Shown here piece after piece: positions 53,182 to 61,488 of a stretch of DNA of 64,000 nucleotides. The notes beneath the pieces are model-generated. The model did not search any database. It was not told the origin of the DNA and saw only the letters and a list, made by a program, of their open reading frames with translations. This DNA comes from an uncultured Lachnospiraceae bacterium. Lineage in GTDB: Bacteria > Bacillota > Clostridia > Lachnospirales > Lachnospiraceae. Both the position numbers and the translations under genes were made by a program. The DNA is taken from contig CAJUTC010000015.1 of assembly GCA_910589195.1 (NCBI GenBank), forward strand, positions 3,620 through 67,619, written 5' to 3'. Each line of letters begins with the position of its first letter. The stretch's first letter is position 1.

Positions 53182-54519
53182 GTGAAGGTAAACAGAAAAA
53201 TTGCTGTTTTTTCAGCGGCAGTTATGAGCATGGCGTTTCTTGCGGGCTGCGGCAATGGGGAGGTAAAAGAAGGGGCGAAAGAAACCCAAGGAGAGGGACA
53301 AAAGGTAAGTCAGACGGAAACCAGCGATGCGGTAACCATCAAATTTGTCCATAAGTTTCCGGAAGAAAAACGGATGCAGTATTTTAACGAAATAATTGCC
53401 CAGTTTGAAGAACAGAACCCGGGGATTACCATCGAAATGACTGCTTATGGCGATGAGGAGATCAAGGATAAAACCAGGGTGCTGTTAGGCAGTGAAGATG
53501 CGCCAGATATATTTTTTACCTGGAGTGGCGAACGGATTGCCCAATATGTGGACTCTGGGAACGCGCTGGATATTACGAAATATTTGGAAGAAGATGCCCG
53601 GTGGAAGGATAGTTTTAACCAGTCTATGCTGGGATGCTGTGAGAAGGACGGTTCATATTGGTCTATTCCCTGGGATTATTCATCTAAGGAAATGGTTTAC
53701 AATAAAAAGATATTTGCGGAAGCAGGAATTACAAAAACACCAGAAACTTGGGATGAGTTTTTAGAGGTTTGCCAAAAAATCAAGGATCTTGGGATTACTC
53801 CTGTCGCTATCGGAAACCAATATAGCTGGGTAGTCTGCCATTATATTACTACATTAAATGGGAAACTGGTTCCAGCGGATGTAACAAATAAGAATTATAC
53901 AATGGAAGAAACGGATTATACGGATCCGGGCTATGCAAAAGCGCTGGATATGATGAAGGATCTGTACGATCGTGGTTTTGTTAATACTGATATTAATTCT
54001 TGCACCTGGGAAATGTCACAGGCCATGGTTCAGGAAGGGAAAGCAGCTATGATTTATGAAGAAGTGCAAAACCTGGTGAATTACGAAAATGCCCTGAAAG
54101 ATGACTGGAGCTATTTTGATTTTCCGGAGGTAGAAGGAGGGGAAGGGGAAACGGGATATATCACTGGAGGCCCGGATGTATTTATGGTTAATACTGCTTC
54201 AAAGCATCCAGATGAGGCGATCAAATTCTTGAAATGGCTTACCAGCGATTCGGTACAGTCCAAGATGGTGTATGAGCTGGGGTTCCTTCCCTGTATCAGC
54301 CTGGAGTTGGATGAAACGAAATGTATGCCAGAATCCTTGGAAATTATTGAAAAGAACTTAAATGCGCCGGGGATTTCTGAATGGCTGGACTGTGCCATTG
54401 ACCAGACAGTTGCAGATACGTATCTGATTGGCTGCCAGACTATTTTCGACAAGGAAACGGGGCAGTCCATTATGGAAAGCGTAACAGCTACTGCCCGGGA
54501 TGTGGCTGCTGATAAGTAG
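53182..54519 (+). CDS. ABC transporter substrate-binding lipoprotein 2 (FrlO-like)
   Basis: 445 residues from GTG 53182, chosen for AGGAGG six bases upstream; the start also makes the length match the 446-residue paralogue. Lipobox FLAGC (Cys23). Same domain series as copy 1: VTIKFVHKFPEEKRMQYFNE, DIFFTWSGERIAQYVDSG, WSIPWDYSSKEMVYNKKIF. Differences cluster in the signal peptide and linker and at scattered surface positions. This copy leads into the permease genes and is probably the cognate binding protein. Confidence 0.9.
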   Translation: MKVNRKIAVFSAAVMSMAFLAGCGNGEVKEGAKETQGEGQKVSQTETSDAVTIKFVHKFPEEKRMQYFNEIIAQFEEQNPGITIEMTAYGDEEIKDKTRVLLGSEDAPDIFFTWSGERIAQYVDSGNALDITKYLEEDARWKDSFNQSMLGCCEKDGSYWSIPWDYSSKEMVYNKKIFAEAGITKTPETWDEFLEVCQKIKDLGITPVAIGNQYSWVVCHYITTLNGKLVPADVTNKNYTMEETDYTDPGYAKALDMMKDLYDRGFVNTDINSCTWEMSQAMVQEGKAAMIYEEVQNLVNYENALKDDWSYFDFPEVEGGEGETGYITGGPDVFMVNTASKHPDEAIKFLKWLTSDSVQSKMVYELGFLPCISLELDETKCMPESLEIIEKNLNAPGISEWLDCAIDQTVADTYLIGCQTIFDKETGQSIMESVTATARDVAADK

Positions 54520-54522
54520 AAA

Positions 54523-54595
54523 ATGGATGCTCTCGGAAACGGTAACAAAAGCTGACTCCCATATTCAGGTGAAGAGCGTTTCCGAGAGCGTCCAT
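54523..54595 (+). promoter_or_regulatory. Long intercistronic hairpin between binding protein and permease
   Basis: 54523-54541 pairs with 54577-54595 over 19 positions (18 Watson-Crick, one G.U), with a 35-base loop. It lies right after the binding-protein stop and is not followed by a T run. It would protect the upstream message or limit read-through, giving more binding protein than permease. Confidence 0.6.
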
Positions 54596-54614
54596 GTACA
54601 GAAAGGAGGAACTT

Positions 54615-55514
54615 ATGACTACCTTATATAAAAACAAAAAGATGCTGTGCATCTTTTTACTTCCTGCTGTGGCAGTTGTAGCATTGCTGATTTTCCTTCC
54701 GGTTATTGTTAATGTGTATTATAGCCTGTTCAAATGGACCGCTTATTCAAAGAAAATGGATTTTGTGGGGATGCGATATATAAAAAAACTATTTACTGAC
54801 GCCGCAGTCTGGAAAGCAGCAGCAAATAATGCGAAATATGCGGTAGTTTCCATTGTTTTTCAAGTGGGACTAGGCCTGGTGATTGCCTATCTGCTTAATT
54901 CGTTTGCAAACGATCGGTTTGCTGCAGTAACCAGGGTGGTTATCTTTGTCCCGGCAGTTGTATCATTAACAGCCATCGGCCTTTTGTGGGTAATCGGATA
55001 CAGCCCTTCCATCGGCTTTGTTAATCCAATGCTGGAAGCGGTAGGGCTTTCCGGTCTGGCTCATGACTGGTTAGGGGATGCCAAAACTGCCATGTGGGCG
55101 GTGATCATGGTATCACAGTGGCAGTATATGGGAGAGATGGTGATGCTGTATACCGTTGGTCTTCAAAGTGTGCCGCTGGAGATTTATGAATCCGCTAAAA
55201 TTGATGGTGCAAATGGCTTGCAGACCTTCTTTAAGATTACCATCCCCATGATCAAGTCCACCATTTTGATGAACACTACCATTACGATTATTGGGGCCTT
55301 TATGGTGTTTGACGAAGTTTATGTTATGACCAGCGGTGGCCCGGGCAATGCCACGGAAGTTCTTGCAACACTGATGTATAAAACCGGGTTTCGGAAAGAC
55401 AACATGGGCTATGCAAGTGCTATCGGCGTGCTGCTGTTTGTGATTACATTTGCGTTTTCCTTTATTCAGATGCGGATGTACAACGTGAAAGAAACAATGA
55501 AGGGGGAGAAATAG
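54615..55514 (+). CDS. ABC sugar transporter permease 1 (MalF-type, FrlN-like)
   Basis: 299 residues from ATG 54615, with AAGGAGG upstream; an ATG at 54594 lies inside the hairpin. Six membrane spans. The EAA coupling loop reads EIYESAKIDGANGLQTFFKITIP near residues 197-219. Together with the next gene it forms the inner-membrane channel for the sugar or fructosamine. No ATPase gene is in the cluster, so a shared MsmK-type ATPase encoded elsewhere is expected. Confidence 0.93.
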   Translation: MTTLYKNKKMLCIFLLPAVAVVALLIFLPVIVNVYYSLFKWTAYSKKMDFVGMRYIKKLFTDAAVWKAAANNAKYAVVSIVFQVGLGLVIAYLLNSFANDRFAAVTRVVIFVPAVVSLTAIGLLWVIGYSPSIGFVNPMLEAVGLSGLAHDWLGDAKTAMWAVIMVSQWQYMGEMVMLYTVGLQSVPLEIYESAKIDGANGLQTFFKITIPMIKSTILMNTTITIIGAFMVFDEVYVMTSGGPGNATEVLATLMYKTGFRKDNMGYASAIGVLLFVITFAFSFIQMRMYNVKETMKGEK

Positions 55515-55515
55515 G

Positions 55516-56343
55516 ATGAGTTCCAGCTCTAAGATCAAGCGATGGATAATCCACATATTCATGGCGCTCTACATGGCAGCCATTCTATTTCCGCTCCTTT
55601 GGATGGCAGTCAGCGGTTTTAAGACAGATAGTGATATTTTTGGTTCCCCATGGAATCTTCCGGAAACATGGCAGGTATCCAACTATTTCTATGTGTGGCG
55701 TTCCTACATTCAAAATACCGTGATTAACAGTTTATTTTTTACGGTAGCAGGAACGTTTTTTGTGATTTTGATTTCCGGGATGGCGGCTTACGGGATCATA
55801 CGGTTCGAGTTTAAGCATCGGTATCTGGCGTTTATGTTTATTCTTTCTGGCATGATGCTGGCTCCTCAGTGCTCTCTGATCCCGATCTATAAGCTGCTGT
55901 CACTGGTAGGCTTATACAATACCAGAATAGGCCTTTTGGTTCCCTATATTGCCTATCGGATTCCCTTTTCCTTCTTCCTGATGTGGTCGTTTATGATTAA
56001 CTTGCCAATAGAAGTAGAGGAAGCGGCGATTATTGATGGCTGCTCTGTCTTCCAGGTATTTTTTAATATTGTATTTAAGATGAGTAAGCCTGTGATTGCC
56101 ACTACGGCAGTAATGAGCGCCAGGTACATTTGGAACGATTTTGCGTTTGCTCTGGTATTTACGGAAGGGAGAAGGCTGCAGACAGTGCCGCTTGGGATTT
56201 TTGCCATACGCTCTACTTCCCAGACCCAATGGGGTGTGCTGATTGCCGGGCTGACTTTGGCGGCACTGCCTATGGTAATTCTTTATATTTGCCTGCAGCG
56301 GTATTTTGTGGATGGAATGAATTCCGGCGCGGTAAAAGGATAA
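55516..56343 (+). CDS. ABC sugar transporter permease 2 (MalG-type, FrlM-like)
   Basis: 275 residues, starting one base after the upstream stop with GGGGAG close by. Six membrane spans. EAA loop EVEEAAIIDGCSVFQVFF near residue 170. The C-terminus reads QRYFVDGMNSGAVKG, matching the RYFVxGLtxGAVKG end of MalG-type permeases. Partner of permease 1. Confidence 0.94.
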   Translation: MSSSSKIKRWIIHIFMALYMAAILFPLLWMAVSGFKTDSDIFGSPWNLPETWQVSNYFYVWRSYIQNTVINSLFFTVAGTFFVILISGMAAYGIIRFEFKHRYLAFMFILSGMMLAPQCSLIPIYKLLSLVGLYNTRIGLLVPYIAYRIPFSFFLMWSFMINLPIEVEEAAIIDGCSVFQVFFNIVFKMSKPVIATTAVMSARYIWNDFAFALVFTEGRRLQTVPLGIFAIRSTSQTQWGVLIAGLTLAALPMVILYICLQRYFVDGMNSGAVKG

Positions 56344-56359
56344 AATATTGAAATACCTG

Positions 56360-56388
56360 TTGACACATGTAATATGATGTGTTAATAT
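56360..56388 (+). promoter_or_regulatory. Regulon promoter/operator 4 (SIS deglycase genes)
   Basis: TTGACA (56360-56365), 17-base spacer, TAATAT (56383-56388), followed by AAGTTTAAC. The sequence from ATGTAATAT to AAGTT is nearly the same as at 48576. Confidence 0.75.
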
Positions 56389-56434
56389 AAGTTTAACAAA
56401 GAGAAGTCAAATTGATAAAACAGGAGGAACTCAA

Positions 56435-57439
56435 ATGATTGATTTTAATGAAAAAGCAGTCAAAGAGCAGGCAGAAAAGCTGTATGCCCTTAGAGGTGAG
56501 CTGGAAATGGTGGCGGATAAGGTTTGCGAAAAAGGAGTTGACAATATTCTGTTTACTTCAGCAGGAGGTTCACTGGCAGCATTGGAACCCTTTTCCTATA
56601 TGATGAAAAGCATGTCAAAAATTCCTGTATTTACAGAGATTCCGGCGGAGCTGATGGTAACAGGGAACGCATTGGTTACAGACAGGACATTGGCCATCCT
56701 GACCTCAAAATCCGGAGATACAAAGGAAACCGTTGCGGTTGCAAAATGGCTGGCAGAGAAAAATGTTACCACAATTTCTTTTTGCGGGGAGCCGGATTCT
56801 CCCTTAAAAGCAGCTACCACCTACTCCATATGCTACGGGGAAGCAGAACCGCATGACTTGATTGCCATATTTGTTTTAGGAAGGATCTTATATAATAAAG
56901 GCGAATTTGCTGATTATCCCAAGTTTGCGGATGAATTAAAGAACCTTGGTAACGTGCTGGTTTCCGTAGCCAAGGCATCGGATGCCAAGGGATTGGCTTA
57001 CGCAAAAATGTTTGACGCAAAAGACAAAGAATACCAGATTTGGACTGGTTCCGGGATGACTTGGGGACATACATATTCTATGGCAATGTGTGTGCTGGAA
57101 GAGTGTCAGTGGCTCCGGACCAAGTCTGTAAATTCAGCGGAATTTTTCCATGGAACCATTGAACTGGTGGAAAAAGGCGTGCTGGTCTGTGTAGGCATGG
57201 GCGAAGGCCCTACAAGGCCTTTGGATGAACGGGTAATCCGCTTCGTAGAGAAACATACGGATCAAATAGTTGTATTTGATACGAAAGAATATGAATTCCC
57301 AGGAATTAGCGATTCGTTCCGCTGGATGCTGTCACCGGTGATTTTATGGGCAATCTATGAGCGTGCTTATAAAAACCTGGCTGAAATCCGCAAACATACT
57401 CTGGATATCCGCCGCTATTACAGAAGGCTGGAATATTAA
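56435..57439 (+). CDS. SIS-domain fructosamine-6-phosphate deglycase-like protein A
   Basis: 334 residues with AGGAGG upstream. Two SIS sugar-isomerase domains. Near the middle, LEECQWLRTKSVNSAEFFHGTIEL and near the end RRYYRRLEY match Bacillus and E. coli FrlB. The catalytic-region segment around AEFFHGT is kept. The region equivalent to ERNHPL in FrlB reads EIRKHTL, so this copy differs slightly. FrlB releases glucose 6-phosphate and the free amine from a fructosamine 6-phosphate. The two copies may serve different amino acid adducts. Confidence 0.8.
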   Translation: MIDFNEKAVKEQAEKLYALRGELEMVADKVCEKGVDNILFTSAGGSLAALEPFSYMMKSMSKIPVFTEIPAELMVTGNALVTDRTLAILTSKSGDTKETVAVAKWLAEKNVTTISFCGEPDSPLKAATTYSICYGEAEPHDLIAIFVLGRILYNKGEFADYPKFADELKNLGNVLVSVAKASDAKGLAYAKMFDAKDKEYQIWTGSGMTWGHTYSMAMCVLEECQWLRTKSVNSAEFFHGTIELVEKGVLVCVGMGEGPTRPLDERVIRFVEKHTDQIVVFDTKEYEFPGISDSFRWMLSPVILWAIYERAYKNLAEIRKHTLDIRRYYRRLEY

Positions 57440-57547
57440 TCCCAAATCTTACGGCCAGATGGACTGCCTGCATTATTTTTGGGAGGACCTGCCGCCGGAT
57501 AGGAAAAACAAAACCATATATCAATTAATTTTAGGAGGAAAAAAACG

Positions 57548-58582
57548 ATGTTTAATTTCGACGTTCCACGTTATGAGAAAGTTGTTAGTGACGCGATTGC
57601 GTTAAGGCCACAGATTGAATCGGCTGTAGATCAGATTTGCAAGGAAGGCTATTCTAACCTTTTCTTTATTGGCTGCGGCGGTACATATGCCCACTCCCTT
57701 CCCATGAAATACTGGATGGATGGATCATCTTCCATTGATACTGTTAGTGTAATCGCGGCAGAGTTTATGGCTGCGCCACCGAAGAAGTTCTCGAAGGATT
57801 CTGTCTGCATCTTCTCTACCAGGAGTGGGAATACGAAAGAGATTGTAGCAGCGGCTAAGTTTTGCAAGGAAGCCGGGGCAAGAACGATTGTCTATGTATC
57901 CAATGACAATACGCCGGTTTGCCAGTTTGCGGATTACAAGCTGTTCAGTTTTGCGGAAGATGACTGCCTTTGCGAGGCTATCTATACATATATGATTACC
58001 ATGATTGCCAGATTTATGAAAAATGCGGGAGAGTTCCCAAAATACGATCAATTTATGGATGAGTATTCAAAGATCGTTCCTTTTTTGCTAAAGGGCAAGG
58101 AGCAGTATGAGGAAAGATGCGCCAAGATGGCAGCAGAGCACAAGAATACTGATTATCACATGGTAATTGGAGCTGGCATGCTTTGGGGCGAGGCTTATGA
58201 CTATGCCATGTGTATTCTGGAAGAAATGCAGTGGATTAAGACGAAATCCATCCATGCCGCAGAATTCTTTCACGGAACCATTGAACTTTTAGAAGAGGGC
58301 ACAAGCCTGATTCTCTTTTATGGTGAGGATGAAACCAGGCCGCTGATGGATCGTGTAGATGATTTTGCGGAGCGGATTATTAAGGAGAAGTTTGGCACAA
58401 ACGTATGCGTAAATAAATTTGATACAAAAGAAGTTGAGCTTCCTTTTACGGATCCAAATTTCCGTAAAATTGTTTCCCCTATGGTGATGTATGCGATTAC
58501 CGAGAGATTAAGCTGCCATATTGAGAAAGAGAGGAACCACCCGCTGACTACCAGAAGATATTATCGCCAGATGGAATATTAA
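57548..58582 (+). CDS. frlB: SIS-domain fructosamine-6-phosphate deglycase (FrlB-like) B
   Basis: 344 residues with AGGAGG before the ATG. The match to Bacillus FrlB is closer than for copy A: CILEEMQWIKTKSIHAAEFF, then FYGEDETRPL and ERNHPLTTRRYYRQMEY all mirror it. The SIS fold and the active-site region (SIHAAEFFHGT) are intact. Cleaves glycated amino acid 6-phosphates after FrlD phosphorylation. About 110 bases separate it from copy A, within one transcript. Confidence 0.87.
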   Translation: MFNFDVPRYEKVVSDAIALRPQIESAVDQICKEGYSNLFFIGCGGTYAHSLPMKYWMDGSSSIDTVSVIAAEFMAAPPKKFSKDSVCIFSTRSGNTKEIVAAAKFCKEAGARTIVYVSNDNTPVCQFADYKLFSFAEDDCLCEAIYTYMITMIARFMKNAGEFPKYDQFMDEYSKIVPFLLKGKEQYEERCAKMAAEHKNTDYHMVIGAGMLWGEAYDYAMCILEEMQWIKTKSIHAAEFFHGTIELLEEGTSLILFYGEDETRPLMDRVDDFAERIIKEKFGTNVCVNKFDTKEVELPFTDPNFRKIVSPMVMYAITERLSCHIEKERNHPLTTRRYYRQMEY

Positions 58583-58632
58583 TGCTTTTGCAAGATACCA
58601 GGATTACGGGTGTACAAAGTGGGGAGTAATCA

Positions 58633-58670
58633 GGTATCAAGGCGGCAAAAGACCGTTTGACACCAACATC
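58633..58670 (+). repeat. Hairpin-forming sequence related to 14913-14940
   Basis: GGTATCAA pairs with TTGACACC (seven of eight pairs). 58647-58670 matches 14917-14940 at 19 of 24 bases. It lies 50 bases after the deglycase stop and could also act as a terminator-like stem. Confidence 0.35.
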
Positions 58671-58732
58671 TTTGCAAACGATTATCATATTGTATTATAA
58701 AAAATAAGCTCCGGGATTGATATGATACCTTT

Positions 58733-58766
58733 AAAGTAGACAGAGTAAATAAACAAAATCTACTTT
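58733..58766 (+). promoter_or_regulatory. Hairpin abutting the ribosome site of a leader peptide
   Basis: AAAGTAGA (58733-58740) pairs perfectly with TCTACTTT (58759-58766). GGAGG begins at the very next base, at 58767. Confidence 0.4.
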
Positions 58767-58778
58767 GGAGGTATTTTT

Positions 58779-58820
58779 ATGGCTGTGGATCCGGGGCTTA
58801 TGCCATTTGAGTTTATTTAG
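58779..58820 (+). CDS. Possible 13-residue leader peptide
   Basis: ATG 58779 has TTGGAGG seven bases upstream and codes MAVDPGLMPFEFI followed by TAG. It ends 21 bases before the HAD gene start, which has its own GAGGAGG. The strong ribosome site makes translation plausible. A coupling or attenuation role for the HAD gene is inferred. Confidence 0.35.
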   Translation: MAVDPGLMPFEFI

Positions 58821-58841
58821 CGATATGCGAGGAGGAAATAT

Positions 58842-59498
58842 ATGGTTACTGCGGTTGTGTTTGATATGGACGGTGTGATTTTTGATTCAGAAACTAAGGT
58901 TAGGGAATGTTGGAAAGCGGTTGCGGACAAACATGGAATTTTAGATATTGAGAAGGCAACTCAGCGATGTTTGGGATGCAACGCAAAAATTGTAAAGGCA
59001 ATTTTTTTGGAACAATATGGGGAATCGTTTGACTATGATTGTTATAGCCGCCAGGTGGACGCGCTTTTTCAACAGCGATATGGGAAGGGCAAGCTGCCGT
59101 TGAAACCGGGGGTACGAGAACTGCTGGAGTTTCTCAAAAAAAACCAGGCAAAAACAGCGGTAGCATCTTCTACGAACCAGGAAACGGTGATTCGGGAATT
59201 ATCAGATGCCGGATTGATGTCTTGGTTTGATGCGGTTGTGGGAGGAGATATGGTGGAACAAAGTAAGCCAAAACCAGATATTTTTTTAAAAGCCTGCCGG
59301 GAAATCGGAGTAAAACCAGAACAGACCTATATTATAGAAGATTCTTATCATGGGATCCAGGCTGCTTTCCATGCGGGAGCCATGCCGATTATGGTGCCAG
59401 ATTGTTTACCTCCTACGGATGAAATGCGTGAAAAAGCTGTAATGATTTTGCCTTCTTTAATGGAAGTGAAGGCATGGATGGAGCTTAAGAATCAATAA
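58842..59498 (+). CDS. HAD superfamily phosphatase/beta-phosphoglucomutase-like hydrolase
   Basis: 218 residues. Motif I FDMDGVIFDSE (Asp8, Asp10), motif II VASSTN, motif III and IV KPKPDIF and IEDSYHGIQAA. A helical C1 cap lies between motifs I and II. The pattern fits the beta-phosphoglucomutase/phosphatase subfamily. Following the deglycase genes, it might act on phosphosugars released by them. It is separated by about 260 bases and a hairpin, so it may be its own unit. Confidence 0.88.
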   Translation: MVTAVVFDMDGVIFDSETKVRECWKAVADKHGILDIEKATQRCLGCNAKIVKAIFLEQYGESFDYDCYSRQVDALFQQRYGKGKLPLKPGVRELLEFLKKNQAKTAVASSTNQETVIRELSDAGLMSWFDAVVGGDMVEQSKPKPDIFLKACREIGVKPEQTYIIEDSYHGIQAAFHAGAMPIMVPDCLPPTDEMREKAVMILPSLMEVKAWMELKNQ

Positions 59499-59865
59499 CG
59501 GCGCTGGGGTCTGATATGTAAAGCTAGTCCTCTGTAATTGAAAGCTAAGTGACTGTTGCCGTAGTGTTGTAAAACTAAATGCGATTAATTATCGGCTATA
59601 TTTTTGAATGCCTTATGCGATTATCCTGATAGATTAGATACGATGCCAGAAATAAAGGAATCTGTGTGGCGAAACAGCGTTATGGCCCATTAATATACAG
59701 CATGATGAACACTTAGCAGATGTGACCTCATAATATATAGAAGACAGGCTATGGTCTGTCAGGCAAGTATTGATATAAAGGAGCAAGATATCTTTTGTCC
59801 CTAATATATATCAGTTTGCTATGATCTGCAAACAAACAGGCTACAAAAAGGGGGATTCAGGCATC
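59499..59865. other. Intergenic stretch before the hemerythrin gene
   Basis: About 370 A/T-rich bases. An AAGGAG at about 59779 precedes a short TTG-started frame of nine codons whose stop overlaps ATG 59821. This could be a leader for an extended start of the next gene. No terminator or repeat was found. Confidence 0.3.
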
Positions 59866-61212
59866 GTGGAAAATCAATTAATATGGAAGGACGAGTATAA
59901 TCTTGGAGTGGACATTATTGATAAAGAGCACCAGAAACTTTTTACCATTATCAACAAACTGTTTGCGTTAAAGGAAGAAAAGAAGAGAAATCCAAAAGTG
60001 TACCAGGAAGGGGTTAAATATTTAAAGGAACACGCTATGGGACATTTTGAAAATGAAGAATTATATATGGCATCTATCGGCTATGAAGGTTTGGAAACCC
60101 ACAGGCGCTTACATCGGGGATTTCGGGAGGATACGCTTCCGGCTCTTGAACAGGAACTAATACGGGAAGAGTATTCTCAAACTTCCGTAGATCATTTTCT
60201 TGGGGTCTGTGCTGGGTGGCTGATTGGACATACTTTGACAGAAGATCAGGCAATTGTGGGAGAGAAAGTGAGCAAGTGGGTAGAGCTTTTGCCAGAGGAA
60301 GAGCTTGCGGCCATGAAATGCGTAATTAAGAAGCTTGTTTATGATATGTTCCAGTTGGACGCAAAGGTAGTCAGCGATGCTTACAATGGGGAAAAGTTTG
60401 GCAAAGGGGTGTACTATCGGCTGGTTTACAATGCGGATCATCAAGAGAAGCAGTGGGAAATTATTATGGCGTTTGAAGAGAAAATCCTGGTGAATACCGT
60501 GGGAAAAATCCTGGGGGTTAAATCGGATATGCTGGATATTATGCTGATTAATGCGTCCAGATATACGGCCAAGCAGTTTGTATGGCATGTAATGCAGCAG
60601 TTCCCGTCGCTGAAATTGTATGAGATGAAGGAAGAAAACCTGTTGGCTTACGATAAATTCCAGGATATTTTTGAAAAGAAAAAACCACAGATCAGTCTGT
60701 TGTTTAATACAGATGTGGGATATTTTTCTTACTGTGTGATTGCCCCGCATTTGCTTGAACAAGGCATCGGGACTCCGATTGTGGCAGACAATGCTATGTT
60801 GGAAATTGGGAAATACCTGTCAAAGCGCGAGAAAACATCAAAACCAAAGATATTGGTGGTGGATGATTCTGTAACCATACGGCAGGCAATCAAAAGCCTG
60901 TTAGGCACAAGTTATGAGGTCAGTGTGGCAAAATCCGGAGTGTCCGCTATTCGGGCGATAACGTTAGAACGACCAGATCTGGTAATGCTGGATTATGAAA
61001 TGCCCGTCTGTGACGGGAAGCGCACGCTGGAAATGCTCCATTCTGAGGAGGAATTTGCCGATATCCCTGTCATTTTTCTGACCAGCAGGAATGATCCAGA
61101 AAGTGTAAAGGCAGTATTGGAGTTAAGACCGGAAGGATATTTGTCAAAATATTTAAAACCTACAGAGATTAAAAACAGAATTGATCAGTATTTTAAGAAA
61201 AAAAGAGGTTAA
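59866..61212 (+). CDS. Bacteriohemerythrin - linker domain - response regulator receiver fusion
   Basis: 448 residues from GTG 59866 (AAGGGGG 11 bases upstream); ATG 59821 would add 15. Residues 1-130 are a hemerythrin domain: IWKDEYNLGVDIIDKEHQKLF, then HAMGHFENEELYM, ETHRRLH and GHTLTED, so the His/Glu/Asp ligands of a di-iron oxygen site are present. Residues ~150-315 resemble a CheX/CheC-type fold, but without a clear match. The C-terminal ~120 residues are a REC domain with KPKILVVDDSVTIRQ and the phosphoacceptor in VMLDYEMP (about 374). No output domain follows. It likely senses oxygen or redox and signals through phosphorylation. The partner kinase is unknown. Confidence 0.82.
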   Translation: MENQLIWKDEYNLGVDIIDKEHQKLFTIINKLFALKEEKKRNPKVYQEGVKYLKEHAMGHFENEELYMASIGYEGLETHRRLHRGFREDTLPALEQELIREEYSQTSVDHFLGVCAGWLIGHTLTEDQAIVGEKVSKWVELLPEEELAAMKCVIKKLVYDMFQLDAKVVSDAYNGEKFGKGVYYRLVYNADHQEKQWEIIMAFEEKILVNTVGKILGVKSDMLDIMLINASRYTAKQFVWHVMQQFPSLKLYEMKEENLLAYDKFQDIFEKKKPQISLLFNTDVGYFSYCVIAPHLLEQGIGTPIVADNAMLEIGKYLSKREKTSKPKILVVDDSVTIRQAIKSLLGTSYEVSVAKSGVSAIRAITLERPDLVMLDYEMPVCDGKRTLEMLHSEEEFADIPVIFLTSRNDPESVKAVLELRPEGYLSKYLKPTEIKNRIDQYFKKKRG

Positions 61213-61252
61213 GATTATTTTGCTAAGATAATATGGCATATAGGGATGCCGC

Positions 61253-61322
61253 AAAGGGCTGCTCCATACAACCTACAGTCTGAACGCTGGAGCATTTCAG
61301 TTATAGGTTGTAGCAGCCCTTT
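61253..61322 (+). terminator. Terminator after the hemerythrin-REC gene
   Basis: AAAGGGCTGCT (61253-61263) pairs perfectly with AGCAGCCCTTT (61312-61322), and ACAACCTA with TAGGTTGT extends it. T-rich bases follow. Confidence 0.7.
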
Positions 61323-61352
61323 ATTTGTTGAAACCGCCAGTTTTCAGCCAAT

Positions 61353-61372
61353 CTGTGAAATGTCTGTGAAAT
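61353..61372 (+). promoter_or_regulatory. Direct repeat CTGTGAAAT, candidate regulator site
   Basis: CTGTGAAAT at 61353-61361 and again at 61364-61372. The 11-base period is typical of OmpR-family binding sites. It lies about 120 bases before the response regulator gene. Confidence 0.4.
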
Positions 61373-61488
61373 AGTAGATAAACCTAAAAAAAACTGCTAA
61401 AATAACCATATGGAACATTTGAAATCGTTGAAACAGAATAGGAAATGGCAAAAGCTTTGCGAATGCTGTGGATACAGGAGATATTGTT

